From assembly GCF_000062885.1 (NCBI RefSeq), contig NC_009142.1:186001-250000 (forward strand): DNA of 64,000 nucleotides, read 5' to 3'. A model generated the notes under the pieces. It was not told the origin of the DNA. It ran no database searches and worked only from the letters and a program-made list of their open reading frames with translations. The stretch's first letter is position 1. Each line of letters starts with the position of its first letter. Shown in pieces: positions 9,784 to 17,507 of this stretch. A program made the translations under genes and the position numbers. Source of the stretch: Saccharopolyspora erythraea NRRL 2338 (GTDB lineage Bacteria; Actinomycetota; Actinomycetes; Mycobacteriales; Pseudonocardiaceae).

Positions 9784-10900
9784 CAACAAGGAAACCGCGG
9801 CCGTCCGGGAGGACGAGGCCGCCGAGACCAAGGAAGAGCAGACCCGGGCGGAGCAGACCGAGACCCGCGCCGCGGAGGCCAAGGCGGAGGTCGAGGCCGA
9901 CGCCGAGGGCACGATCGGTTCGGAGTTCGGCGACGAGGTCCTCGAGCCCGAGGCGACCAAGGTCTCCGACGACCCGAAGGACAAGTCGTCGGACGCCTAT
10001 CACGCGAAGGTCACCGCGAAGGCGGGCACGCCCGCCGGCCTGGCCACCGGCCTGGTCAAGGAGCTGCGCCCCAAGCAGTGGGTCAAGAACGTCCTGGTGC
10101 TGGCCGCGCCGTTCGCTTCCGGCCGGCTGCTCGAGACCGGCGTCCTGCTCGACGCGGTGCTCGCGTTCGTCGTCTTCTCGATGGCCGCGTCGGGCATCTA
10201 CTTCATCAACGACGCGATCGACGTCGACGCGGACCGGCAGCACCCGACCAAGCGCAACCGCCCGATCGCGGCGGGCCTGATCCCGCTGCCGATCGCCTGG
10301 GTGGTCGCGGTGCTGCTGCTGGGCGGATCGCTGCTCATCTCGGCGTTCATCAGCTTCCCGCTGGTGGTCGTGATGGCGGTCTACATCGGGGTGCAGCTCG
10401 GCTACTGCTTCGGTCTCAAGCACCAGCCGGTGATCGACCTGTGCATCGTCGCCTCCGGCTTCCTGCTCCGGTTGGTGGCCGGTGGTGCGGCCGCCGAACT
10501 GGCGATCTCGCAGTGGTTCCTGCTGGTCACCGCGTTCGGATCGCTGTTCATGGTGGCGGGCAAGCGCTACGCCGAGGTGAAGCTGGCGCTGGAGACCGGC
10601 GCGAAGATCCGCAAGTCGCTGAAGGCGTACTCGCCCTCCTACCTGCGGTTCGTGTGGGCCATCTCGGCCGCGATCACGATCATGTCCTTCGCCCTGTGGG
10701 CCTACGACATCCGTGAGATCGAGCAGTCCCGCTGGGGCCTGATCTCGATCGTCCCGTTCGTGATCGCCATGCTGCGCTACGCCGTGGACGTCGACCGAGG
10801 CGTCGCGGGCGAGCCGGAGGAGGTGGCGCTGAAGGACAAGGTCCTCCTGGTCCTCGGCGTGATCCTCGCAGGCTTCCTGTTCCTGGCGTTCTACCTGTAG
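9776..10900 (+). CDS. ubiA: Decaprenyl-phosphate phosphoribosyltransferase (UbiA family)
   Basis: A 374-residue membrane prenyltransferase that transfers 5-phosphoribose from PRPP to decaprenyl phosphate, the first step to the arabinose donor. The UbiA signature at residues 145-163 (N-D-A-I-D-V-D-A-D-R, then H-P-T-K-R-N-R-P) gives the Mg2+-binding aspartates. About nine hydrophobic helices follow. Residues 1-90 are an unusual charged, Ala/Glu/Lys-rich extension that M. tuberculosis Rv3806c (about 300 residues) lacks. GTG 9776 has GGAGG 4-5 nt upstream and overlaps the previous stop codon. A strong terminator follows. Confidence 0.93.
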   Translation: MADNKETAAVREDEAAETKEEQTRAEQTETRAAEAKAEVEADAEGTIGSEFGDEVLEPEATKVSDDPKDKSSDAYHAKVTAKAGTPAGLATGLVKELRPKQWVKNVLVLAAPFASGRLLETGVLLDAVLAFVVFSMAASGIYFINDAIDVDADRQHPTKRNRPIAAGLIPLPIAWVVAVLLLGGSLLISAFISFPLVVVMAVYIGVQLGYCFGLKHQPVIDLCIVASGFLLRLVAGGAAAELAISQWFLLVTAFGSLFMVAGKRYAEVKLALETGAKIRKSLKAYSPSYLRFVWAISAAITIMSFALWAYDIREIEQSRWGLISIVPFVIAMLRYAVDVDRGVAGEPEEVALKDKVLLVLGVILAGFLFLAFYL

Positions 10901-10912
10901 CCCAGGCATACG

Positions 10913-10945
10913 AAAACGCCCCCGGCTCCGGCCGGGGGCGTTTTT
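10913..10945 (+). terminator. Intrinsic terminator of the glf operon
   Basis: A perfect 14-bp stem (10913-10926 with 10931-10944) with a TCCG loop, ending in TTTTT. The A-tract on the left arm would also make it work for the minus-strand genes beyond it. Confidence 0.92.
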
Positions 10946-10981
10946 GGTTGTGTACGGGGGATCAGACAGACTCGGCAGCGT

Positions 10982-11176
10982 CTAGCGGCGCAGGTCCAGC
11001 CCGCCGCTCTTGACCTCACCGAGGAAGCTCGCCCACGCCCGGCGACTCACGCGCAGCGTGCCCCCGTCCCTGTCCTTGGTGTCGCGGATGTGGGTCCGTA
11101 AGTCCTCGATCGCCAGCTCAACGCAGTTGCTTGGTCCGCTTCCGCTTCGGCTGCTCTTGCGCCACGTCAGGCTCAT
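10982..11176 (-). CDS. DUF397 protein
   Basis: A 64-residue small protein with the DUF397 pattern: WRKSSRS near the N-terminus, NCVELA in the middle, RDTKDRDG, then a W-F-hydrophobic C-terminal helix. DUF397 proteins usually sit beside XRE-DUF5753 regulators in actinomycetes. Scr1/Scr2-type pairs in Streptomyces affect antibiotic production, and a toxin/antitoxin-like relation has been suggested for some. The gene overlaps the end of the upstream regulator gene by 59 nt, an unusually long overlap that suggests translational coupling. Confidence 0.85.
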   Translation of the reverse strand: MSLTWRKSSRSGSGPSNCVELAIEDLRTHIRDTKDRDGGTLRVSRRAWASFLGEVKSGGLDLRR

Positions 11177-12023
11177 CTTCCAAGGTCCTTATCTGCGAGC
11201 GGATGAGCAGCGAGGTCTCCTCGCCGCTCAATGCGCTCTCGGCGACCTCGGTGAACATGTCCGCAAACCTGGTCACATCGTCCCCATTCTCCACCCAGGT
11301 CCCGCCTGCGGCGGAGTCCACGTAAACGGCAGGCGGATCCTCTACGTCGGAGTAACCGAGGATCGTGAACGCACCGTCCATGCTTCCGTAGGCTCCTGCG
11401 CCGAACGGAAGCAGTTGAAGGCACACGTTGTCGCGGTCGGCCAGCTTCAGCAGGTGGCGTAGTTGTTCGATCATGACTTCCCGCCCGCCGACCGTTCGGT
11501 GGATCACCGACTCGTCGATCACCGCGTGGAGCATCAGCGGAGAGGGTGGACTCAACCTCGCCTGCCTGCTGAGTCTCGCCGTCACGTACCGTTCCGGCGG
11601 CGTGCTGTGGAACTGCTGACCACCGAGGTTGATCGCGCGGGCGTATCCGTGCGTCTGGAGGAGTCCTGGAACCACATGGGGTTCAAGAATCCGTGCCGTA
11701 TCGGCTTCGTTCTCCGCGCGGAGGAATGCTCGCAGGGCCTTGGAGCTTCCGGCCGGAGTCACCACCCGCGTCGCCTGTTCCGCCGCGTCCTCCCACATCG
11801 CCGCGGCTTCGACGCGTTCGTGGTCTTCCGCGCCGTAGAACGCGAGCAGTGCCTGCATCGTGGCCCAGCCCGGGCGCACGTGTCCCGTTTCGTACCGTGA
11901 CACCGTCGATTCGGCAACGCGGAGGAGTTCGCTCGAATCCGCGAGAGATTTCGCTGCACGGTCCCGAAGACCGAGGAGGAGTTGTCCGAGTCGGCGTTTG
12001 CGCCGGGTGGGCGTGGCTGGCAT
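11118..12023 (-). CDS. XRE-family regulator with DUF5753 domain
   Basis: A 301-residue transcription regulator. An N-terminal XRE helix-turn-helix (residues about 10-75, with VAESTVSRYETG as the recognition region) is followed by DUF5753, recognised by EPHVVPGLLQTHGYAR and the later LQLLPFGAGAYGSMDGAFTI. The domain is thought to sense a ligand or partner protein. ATG 12023 is preferred to an upstream in-frame TTG. It pairs with the DUF397 gene by overlap. It is divergent from the small Cys-rich gene at 12171, the same arrangement as the second regulator at 18570. Confidence 0.88.
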   Translation of the reverse strand: MPATPTRRKRRLGQLLLGLRDRAAKSLADSSELLRVAESTVSRYETGHVRPGWATMQALLAFYGAEDHERVEAAAMWEDAAEQATRVVTPAGSSKALRAFLRAENEADTARILEPHVVPGLLQTHGYARAINLGGQQFHSTPPERYVTARLSRQARLSPPSPLMLHAVIDESVIHRTVGGREVMIEQLRHLLKLADRDNVCLQLLPFGAGAYGSMDGAFTILGYSDVEDPPAVYVDSAAGGTWVENGDDVTRFADMFTEVAESALSGEETSLLIRSQIRTLEDEPDVAQEQPKRKRTKQLR

Positions 12024-12170
12024 GCGCCTGAGCTTATCGCCGTTTTCGATCAACGGGCTGCACTCGATCGACTGAAAATAGCGCGCAATTGCACCTGTCG
12101 GCTTGTGTGTCCGGGTGCGGCTCCAACAAGATCAGCGCCGACGGCGACGGCTGAGGGCAGGAGAAGCGCC

Positions 12171-12419
12171 GTGATCGACTCATCGCATTTCCCCGCCTGG
12201 CGCTACTACTGGTTGCCGGTACCGGACAAGTCCAGTGCGTACGGGTTCGTGCGGCATGCGTTTCCCGGTAGCCGGATCAACTCCGGCCCAGCCGGTTCTG
12301 CTTTCTGCGGTGAGGATTTCGCACTCGCCACGCCTTCGGAGATGGACTGGATACGTGCGCCCACCTGCGAGCGCTGCAATGAGAACCTCAAGGAACTGAA
12401 AGGTGGGGCGGGAAGGTGA
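12171..12419 (+). CDS. Small Cys-rich (zinc-ribbon-like) protein
   Basis: An 82-residue protein with a C-terminal pattern C-G, six residues, T-P-S-E-M-D-W, then A-P-T-C-E-R-C. It shares this pattern with the 76-residue protein at 18134. Three cysteines and an upstream histidine could bind Zn2+, though this is only inferred. GTG 12171 has an AGGAGA ribosome site. It is divergent from the XRE-DUF5753 regulator and overlaps the next small gene by GTGA. It probably forms a regulatory unit with its neighbours; the molecular function is unknown. Confidence 0.75.
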   Translation: MIDSSHFPAWRYYWLPVPDKSSAYGFVRHAFPGSRINSGPAGSAFCGEDFALATPSEMDWIRAPTCERCNENLKELKGGAGR

Positions 12420-12577
12420 GCGCGGCACCGGACTCGTCCGAGATCACTTCTGCCGACTCGGGCCTCGGTGGGCCGACTCCCGAGGACGTCCTGTGGCTCG
12501 TGCACGAGTCGATCGACTGGGCGCGGGTCGGTCCCGACCTGCTGAGAAGAGTCGTCGAGGGAGTGCGAGCGCTCTGA
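12416..12577 (+). CDS. 53-residue acidic small protein, overlapping
   Basis: GTG 12416 overlaps the preceding stop codon (GTGA) and the frame stays open for 53 codons to TGA 12577. The product begins with an acidic Ser/Asp/Gly-rich stretch and ends in an amphipathic helix containing DVLWLVHESIDW and LLRRVVEGV. Start-stop overlap and the GGAAGG ribosome site inside the upstream gene support real translation. I do not recognise the family. It may bind the partner regulator, as small proteins at such loci often do. Confidence 0.55.
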   Translation: MSAAPDSSEITSADSGLGGPTPEDVLWLVHESIDWARVGPDLLRRVVEGVRAL

Positions 12578-12625
12578 GGGCCGCCCGGTGCCGTTGATTC
12601 CCCGGCCTCCGGCACCGGGCTACGC

Positions 12626-12672
12626 GGCCGGTCGGCGCGGGCGTGCCCCTTCCCGCGTCCCGCCGACCGGCC
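12626..12672 (+). terminator. Long GC-rich hairpin after the small-gene pair
   Basis: A 12-bp perfect outer stem (12626-12637 with 12661-12672) encloses a second CGCGGG/CCCGCG pairing. There is no T-tract. Confidence 0.5.
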
Positions 12673-12700
12673 GCCCTAAGCGGATTCAAGCGGAAAATAC

Positions 12701-12733
12701 CTGGCCGTCCGTCCACAAGGGACGAACGGCCAG
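12701..12733. terminator. Hairpin between convergent units
   Basis: CTGGCCGT (12701-12708) pairs with ACGGCCAG (12726-12733), with an inner CGTCC/GGACG pairing and one mismatch. It lies between the small-gene operon and the VC0807-family gene and may end transcription in both directions. Confidence 0.5.
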
Positions 12734-12778
12734 GGCTGCCTACGAGCTTCCGGCGACCGGTGCGCTGTCAGCGCATGC

Positions 12779-13528
12779 TCATCCGGCGTGCGCGGCCTGC
12801 TTGAGGCGCCGTTGCCGCCGGGCCCCGTAGATCATCGTCCAGGTCAGCAGCAGTGCGATCGTTCCCATGCCGAGCACCGCGGACAACGCGACCATCACGT
12901 CGATGGGCAGCACGAAGGCGAGGCCGACGCGCAGGGCCGCTTCGGCGAGCAGCACGACCGCCCACACCGCGGTCATGAAGATGAAGCTGCGGCGGAAGCC
13001 CGGGTTCGTTTCCCAGAGGCCCTCCCACGCCTCGACGTCGTCGCCGGCGGAGCGGAACCGCCTCGCGGCGTGGAACATCGCGGGCTTACCGAAGAAGCAG
13101 CTCGCGAGGAAGATCAGGCCGGTGATGCCGGTTCCCAGCGAGTCCTTGATGACGAGGGTGCGGTCGTCCCCGGAGACCAGGACGAGCGGGAGCGCGAGCA
13201 GGTACGTCAGCAGCATGAAGCCCGCGAAGGGCTCGAGCTTCCCGGCCCGGAAAGCGACGAACAGCAGCCGCGCCCCGGCCACCCCGGCTCCGGCGAGCAA
13301 CGACACGTGCTCGCTGAAGCCGTAGGAGCGCAGGCCGTAGTAGGCGGCCATGGGCAGACCCACGTCCACCAGCAGTCCGCCGAAGATCTTCAGGAACTTC
13401 CGGACCGGCGAGGCCGGCTGCGTCTGAGGCAGGGTCACCGTGGGGCTTTCGTCGGGCATGGGCCTTTCGTCGGGCGAGCCTGCGAGGCTCGCGCCGGCGG
13501 TTGTCGTGCGGTACTGCGAAGTCGTCAT
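12779..13528 (-). CDS. VC0807-family integral membrane protein
   Basis: A 249-residue protein with about six hydrophobic helices after a 45-residue polar N-terminus. The segments GLPMAAYYGLRSYGF, a phosphate-like GKPAMFHAARRF loop and WAVVLLAEAALR match my recollection of the VC0807/septation-protein-A-like family. No function is established. ATG 13528 begins 2 nt after the stop of the carotenoid oxygenase gene, so the two form an operon, probably under the divergent PadR regulator. A retinoid- or apocarotenoid-related role is only a guess from context. Confidence 0.7.
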   Translation of the reverse strand: MTTSQYRTTTAGASLAGSPDERPMPDESPTVTLPQTQPASPVRKFLKIFGGLLVDVGLPMAAYYGLRSYGFSEHVSLLAGAGVAGARLLFVAFRAGKLEPFAGFMLLTYLLALPLVLVSGDDRTLVIKDSLGTGITGLIFLASCFFGKPAMFHAARRFRSAGDDVEAWEGLWETNPGFRRSFIFMTAVWAVVLLAEAALRVGLAFVLPIDVMVALSAVLGMGTIALLLTWTMIYGARRQRRLKQAAHAG

Positions 13529-13530
13529 GA

Positions 13531-14940
13531 TCAGGCGTCCAGTTCTGCGTCCGGGATCCAGGATCCGTGGAATCCGGTGGGCACCCGGCGGGGCAGGTGC
13601 ACGGTGGCCACCGGGGCGGCGGTGAGGTCGGTGGCGTCGAGCACGACGAGGTCGGAGCTCTTGCCGGAGCGGTCGCTGACGATGGAGAGCAGCCAGCCGT
13701 CGTCTTCGTCGCGGCCGCCGGCCGCGGCCACGAACACGGCCTCGCCCGCGGTCCGGTCGGCTCCGAGTTCGTGCGTCTCGCCGATGCCGGTGGCGGTGTC
13801 GTACTTGACGATCGCGGCGCCGGTGTTCGAGTCGTCCAACTGCTCGGCGACGGTGTACAGGTATCGGTTGTCCCGGCCGACGCGGTTCTCGTTCAGCGTC
13901 GGGAACTCCACTCCCCGGTCGTCGATCGCCTGCTCCCGCACGGAACCCGACGCCAGGTCGAAGATCCAGCGGTGCAGGGTGCTGCGACCGGTACCGGAGA
14001 ACTCGGCGGCCGGCCCGCCGTCGCGACGGGCACGGCCGTCGCCGCCCAGGCGCGACCACCCGCGGCGGAAGGTGTCCCTGTCCCAGCGCACCGCGTCCAG
14101 CACGATGCGTCCGGCCGGGTCCTCGCGGGCGTTGCCGACGTGGAAGACGTAGCAGGGATCGATCTCGAACCAGCGCACGGTCGGTTCCCCGTCGCGCGCC
14201 ATCACTCCCAGCCGAGCGCCGTAGTCGTCGTTCCACCGGTAGGGGAGGGCGCGACCGACCAGGTCCAGGTCGAAGGTCACCGGGAGGTCCAGCCAGATCA
14301 CGTGGTTCTCGGTGATGGCGAAGTCGTGCATCATCGTCGCGCCCGGAACCTCGACGACCTGGCTGCGGACGAGCTCGCCCGCGGGTGACAACCGGTGGTA
14401 GGTCAGGTGCGGCGGCCGGAAGCCGCACCCGAAGAAGTGCAGCTCGCCGGTGTCCGGGTCCTCCTTGGGGTGGGCCGTCATCCCGTTGGTCAGCCGCCCG
14501 TCGAAGGCGCGCGGCCCCTCGGTGTCCAGGCCGGCGGTGAGCTCGTAGGGCAGCCCGCCCTCGCAGAGCGCGAGCAGATGCCCGGAGTGCTCGATGACGT
14601 GGGTGTTGGCCGGGGTGACCGACCGGTCGAGCGTGGCGCCGTCGCCGGCCTCGAAGCGGCCTTCGAGCAGGTTGGTGCGGACCCAGCGGTTCCGGTACCA
14701 CTCCGCGCGGCCGTCGCGGATCCGGATGCCGTGCACCATGCCGTGTCCGGCGAACCAGTGCCCCGGGTTCTCCCCCGGCAGCGGGTTGGGCCCGTTCCGC
14801 AGGTACCGGCCGGCCAGCTCCCGGGGCAACGTGCCGGTCACCCGCAGGTCGTGGACCTCGACCTCGTCGGGCACGGGTTCCAGGTGGCCGACGAGGTGGA
14901 CCGGTGGCGCGCTCGACGCCGCCTCGGCGACTTCCGTCAT
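13531..14940 (-). CDS. Carotenoid cleavage oxygenase (RPE65/CCD family)
   Basis: A 469-residue non-heme iron dioxygenase that cleaves carotenoid or related polyene double bonds. The four iron-ligand histidines appear as H157 (TAHPK), H205 (MMHDF), H267 (FHVGN) and H458 (FHGSW). The early motif YLRNGPNPLP and GHWFAGHGMVHG are family hallmarks. It probably acts on a membrane-derived polyene; no carotenoid synthesis gene lies in the window. The start ATG 14940 faces the PadR gene across a 133-bp region holding a PadR-type operator, so repression by PadR is likely. Confidence 0.92.
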   Translation of the reverse strand: MTEVAEAASSAPPVHLVGHLEPVPDEVEVHDLRVTGTLPRELAGRYLRNGPNPLPGENPGHWFAGHGMVHGIRIRDGRAEWYRNRWVRTNLLEGRFEAGDGATLDRSVTPANTHVIEHSGHLLALCEGGLPYELTAGLDTEGPRAFDGRLTNGMTAHPKEDPDTGELHFFGCGFRPPHLTYHRLSPAGELVRSQVVEVPGATMMHDFAITENHVIWLDLPVTFDLDLVGRALPYRWNDDYGARLGVMARDGEPTVRWFEIDPCYVFHVGNAREDPAGRIVLDAVRWDRDTFRRGWSRLGGDGRARRDGGPAAEFSGTGRSTLHRWIFDLASGSVREQAIDDRGVEFPTLNENRVGRDNRYLYTVAEQLDDSNTGAAIVKYDTATGIGETHELGADRTAGEAVFVAAAGGRDEDDGWLLSIVSDRSGKSSDLVVLDATDLTAAPVATVHLPRRVPTGFHGSWIPDAELDA

Positions 14941-14987
14941 TTGTTTCCCCTCGGGGCAAGAGATGCCGGCAACTTCGGCGATGACTT

Positions 14988-15048
14988 TGACATGTCACCA
15001 TGAACATGTCAACTATGACAGGTGTGCAGTGACATGACGGTTTTGTCA
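14988..15048. promoter_or_regulatory. PadR-type operator cluster
   Basis: The region contains the perfect palindrome TGACATGTCA (14988-14997). It also contains ATGT-N8-ACAT (14992-15007), the spacing typical of PadR-binding sites. TGACATGAC (15030-15038) and TTGTCA (15043-15048) repeat the half-site. It lies between the divergent oxygenase and PadR genes and probably controls both. Confidence 0.7.
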
Positions 15049-15073
15049 GGTAGAGTCGGGTTCGGAGGTAACG

Positions 15074-15625
15074 ATGTCGCTGCGCTACGCCCTGCTCGGA
15101 CTGCTGGCCGACGAACCGCAGAGCGGTTACGACCTGACTCAGCGGTTCGAGCGGTCCCTGAAGCGCTACGCCTGGCACGCCAGGCATAGCCAGATCTACC
15201 CGGAGCTGAACAAGCTCGCCGCCGACGGCCTGATCGCGGTCGTGGAGGAAGGGGCGCGCGGACGCCGCACCTACGCGCTCACCGAGGCGGGCCGGGAAGC
15301 GCTGCACGGCTGGCTCATGGACTGGTCCTCCCTGCAGCCCGTCCGCAACGAGTTCGTGCTGCGGCTCTTCCTCATGTCAGTCCTGGATCCGTCGGAAGCA
15401 CTTCCGCTGCTGCGCGGTATCCACGAGCACGCGAAGGAGGAGGTGGCCGAGCTGGAAGCAAGGGTGGAAGCGGCCGGCGGCCCCGACGGGGAGTGGGGTT
15501 TCGGACGGCTCGCCGGGGAGTACGGCGTGCGCCAGTACCGGGCCATGGTCGAGTGGGCGGAATGGGCGGAGAGCGAACTGGCACGGGCGGTGCCGGACGA
15601 GGGCTCCGGCGACACCAGCACGTGA
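15074..15625 (+). CDS. PadR-family transcriptional regulator
   Basis: A 183-residue regulator with the PadR winged helix at the N-terminus (SLRYALLGLLADEPQSGYDL, then SQIYPELNKLAADGLI and GRRTYALTEAG). A Vir_act_alpha_C-like helical dimerisation domain covers residues about 90-170. PadR proteins usually repress a divergent detoxification or catabolic gene and release on ligand binding. GGAGG (15064-15068) lies 5 nt before ATG 15074. The operator cluster just upstream suggests autoregulation. Confidence 0.9.
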   Translation: MSLRYALLGLLADEPQSGYDLTQRFERSLKRYAWHARHSQIYPELNKLAADGLIAVVEEGARGRRTYALTEAGREALHGWLMDWSSLQPVRNEFVLRLFLMSVLDPSEALPLLRGIHEHAKEEVAELEARVEAAGGPDGEWGFGRLAGEYGVRQYRAMVEWAEWAESELARAVPDEGSGDTST

Positions 15626-15854
15626 GTCCGACGGGGTCGAACCGCCGCTCCTGCCCACGGCCCGGCGAACCAGGTCGCCTGATCGAGGCGATCCGGCGTC
15701 CCGGCCTACCGCAGCGGTGAACATCGCGCTGCCGCCAGGAAGCACCCGTCGAGGCCCGCCGCCACCGGAATTGTTCATCCGCGGATCACCCGTTCGGAGG
15801 TGGCCCTTCACCGTACGGGGCAAAAGTGGGAGTCCCCGAACCCTGGAGGTTGCC

Positions 15855-17429
15855 TTGTCCGATCCCACCACCGTTTCGCGCCGGAGCGTGCTGCTCGGCG
15901 GCACGGCCGCCGGCGCCGTCGCGCTCTCCACGGGCGCCGCGCTGCCCGCTGCCGCGCAGCAGGGTGCCGGCTTCGCCCGCCGCGGCGAGGTGTTCACCCT
16001 CGGCGTCGCCTCCGGCGACCCGGCCCCCGACGGCGTGGTGCTGTGGACCCGGCTCGCCGCCGACCCGATCGCCGAGGACGGCATGGGCGGCATGCCGGAC
16101 AAGACCTTCCCCGTGCAGTGGGAGGTCGCCGAGGACGAGCGGTTCCACCGCGTCGTCCAGCGCGGTGAGGCGCAGGCCGCCCCGAGCCTCGGCCACAGCG
16201 TGCACGTCGAGCTGACCGGGCTGCGCCCGGACCGCGAGTACTTCTACCGCTTCCGCGCCGAGGGCGCCGTCTCGCCGGTCGGCCGCACCCGGACGGCGCC
16301 GCTGCCGGGCGCGATGACCGAGCTGACCATGGCCTTCGCCTCGTGCGCGCAGTTCGAGCACGGCTTCTTCACCGCCTACCGCCACCTCGCCGAGGAGCAC
16401 CCGGACCTGGTGCTGCACCTGGGCGACTACCAGTACGAGTACAAGGCCGGCGACTACGTGATCCCCGGCGGCAACATCCGAGACCACGCCGGCCCCGAGA
16501 CCACGACGCTGGCCAACTACCGACAGCGGCACGCGCAGTACAAGTCGGACCCGGACCTGCAGTTCGCGCACGCGGCCGCGCCGTGGGTCGTGGTGTGGGA
16601 CGACCACGAGCTCGACAACAACTGGGCCGACGAGATCCACGAGAAGCCGGAGAAGCCGCAGCCGGACTTCCTGGAGCGCCGCAAGGCCGCCTTCCAGGCG
16701 TACTACGAGAACATGCCGCTGCGCCGGGCCCAGATCCCCAAGGGGATCGACCTGCGGCTGCACCGCCGCATCGAGTGGGGCCGGCTGGCGACGTTCCACA
16801 TGCTCGACACCCGCCAGTACCGCGACGACCAGGTCGGCGGTGACAAGGTGCCGACCACGGACCCGGCCCGGCTGGACCCCGCGCGCAGCCTGACCGGCGC
16901 GGAGCAGGAGCGCTGGCTGCTCACGAACCTGCGGTCGTCGCAGGCGCGCTGGGACGTGCTCGGCCAGCAGGTCATGTTCGCCGAGATCGACCTGGCCGAG
17001 GGTGACGCCGAGGGCTACAACCCCGACGCCTGGGACGGCTACGTCGGATCGCGGCAGCGCGTCATCCAGGGCTTCCAGCAGGGCAAGGTGCGCAACCCGG
17101 TCGTGCTGACCGGTGACGTGCACAAGAACTGGGCCAACGACGTGCAGAGCGACGGCCGCACGGTGGCCACCGAGCTGACCACCACGTCGATCACCAGCGG
17201 TGGCGACGGCTCGGAGTCGTTGACCGAGAAGGAGAAGGGCTACCTGCGGGACAACCCGCACGTGCGCTTCTACAGCAACCAGCGCGGCTACATCCGCACC
17301 AGGTTCACCGAGGGCGAGCTGCGCGCGGACTACCGCGTGGTGCCGTACGTGTCGAAGCCGGGCGCTCCGGTGCGCACCGCCGCCAGCTTCGTGGTCGAGG
17401 ACGGCAGGCCCGGCCTCAACCCGGCGTGA
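15855..17429 (+). CDS. phoD: Alkaline phosphatase D (PhoD), Tat-exported
   Basis: A 524-residue secreted metallo-phosphodiesterase/phosphomonoesterase. The N-terminus carries a twin-arginine signal (SRRSVLLGG, followed by a hydrophobic stretch and an AAAQQ cleavage region). The catalytic domain has FASCAQFEHGFF, LHLGDYQYEY, VWDDHELDNNW and LTGDVHKNW, which supply Fe/Ca ligands in PhoD. The enzyme releases phosphate from diesters such as wall teichoic acid outside the cell. The start is TTG 15855 with GGAGG 5 nt upstream; an upstream GTG-type extension lacks a ribosome site and would bury the Tat signal. Confidence 0.92.
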   Translation: MSDPTTVSRRSVLLGGTAAGAVALSTGAALPAAAQQGAGFARRGEVFTLGVASGDPAPDGVVLWTRLAADPIAEDGMGGMPDKTFPVQWEVAEDERFHRVVQRGEAQAAPSLGHSVHVELTGLRPDREYFYRFRAEGAVSPVGRTRTAPLPGAMTELTMAFASCAQFEHGFFTAYRHLAEEHPDLVLHLGDYQYEYKAGDYVIPGGNIRDHAGPETTTLANYRQRHAQYKSDPDLQFAHAAAPWVVVWDDHELDNNWADEIHEKPEKPQPDFLERRKAAFQAYYENMPLRRAQIPKGIDLRLHRRIEWGRLATFHMLDTRQYRDDQVGGDKVPTTDPARLDPARSLTGAEQERWLLTNLRSSQARWDVLGQQVMFAEIDLAEGDAEGYNPDAWDGYVGSRQRVIQGFQQGKVRNPVVLTGDVHKNWANDVQSDGRTVATELTTTSITSGGDGSESLTEKEKGYLRDNPHVRFYSNQRGYIRTRFTEGELRADYRVVPYVSKPGAPVRTAASFVVEDGRPGLNPA

Positions 17430-17465
17430 TCCGGGCGGAGCCGGGACCGGTCCCGGCGTGACCGC

Positions 17466-17498
17466 GCCGTGGGGGTCGCCGCGAGCGGCCCCCACGGC
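17466..17498. terminator. Hairpin between convergent phoD and the repeat-protein gene
   Basis: A 10-bp perfect stem, GCCGTGGGGG (17466-17475) with CCCCCACGGC (17489-17498). There is no T-tract; it is placed between two convergent genes. Confidence 0.6.
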
Positions 17499-17507
17499 GT
17501 CGCCGTG

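Noticed and set aside
12779-15307. One frame apparently fusing the oxygenase region and the VC0807-family protein.
   Set aside because: The upstream part is the wrong frame of the oxygenase gene. The true membrane-protein start is ATG 13528, 2 nt after the oxygenase stop.
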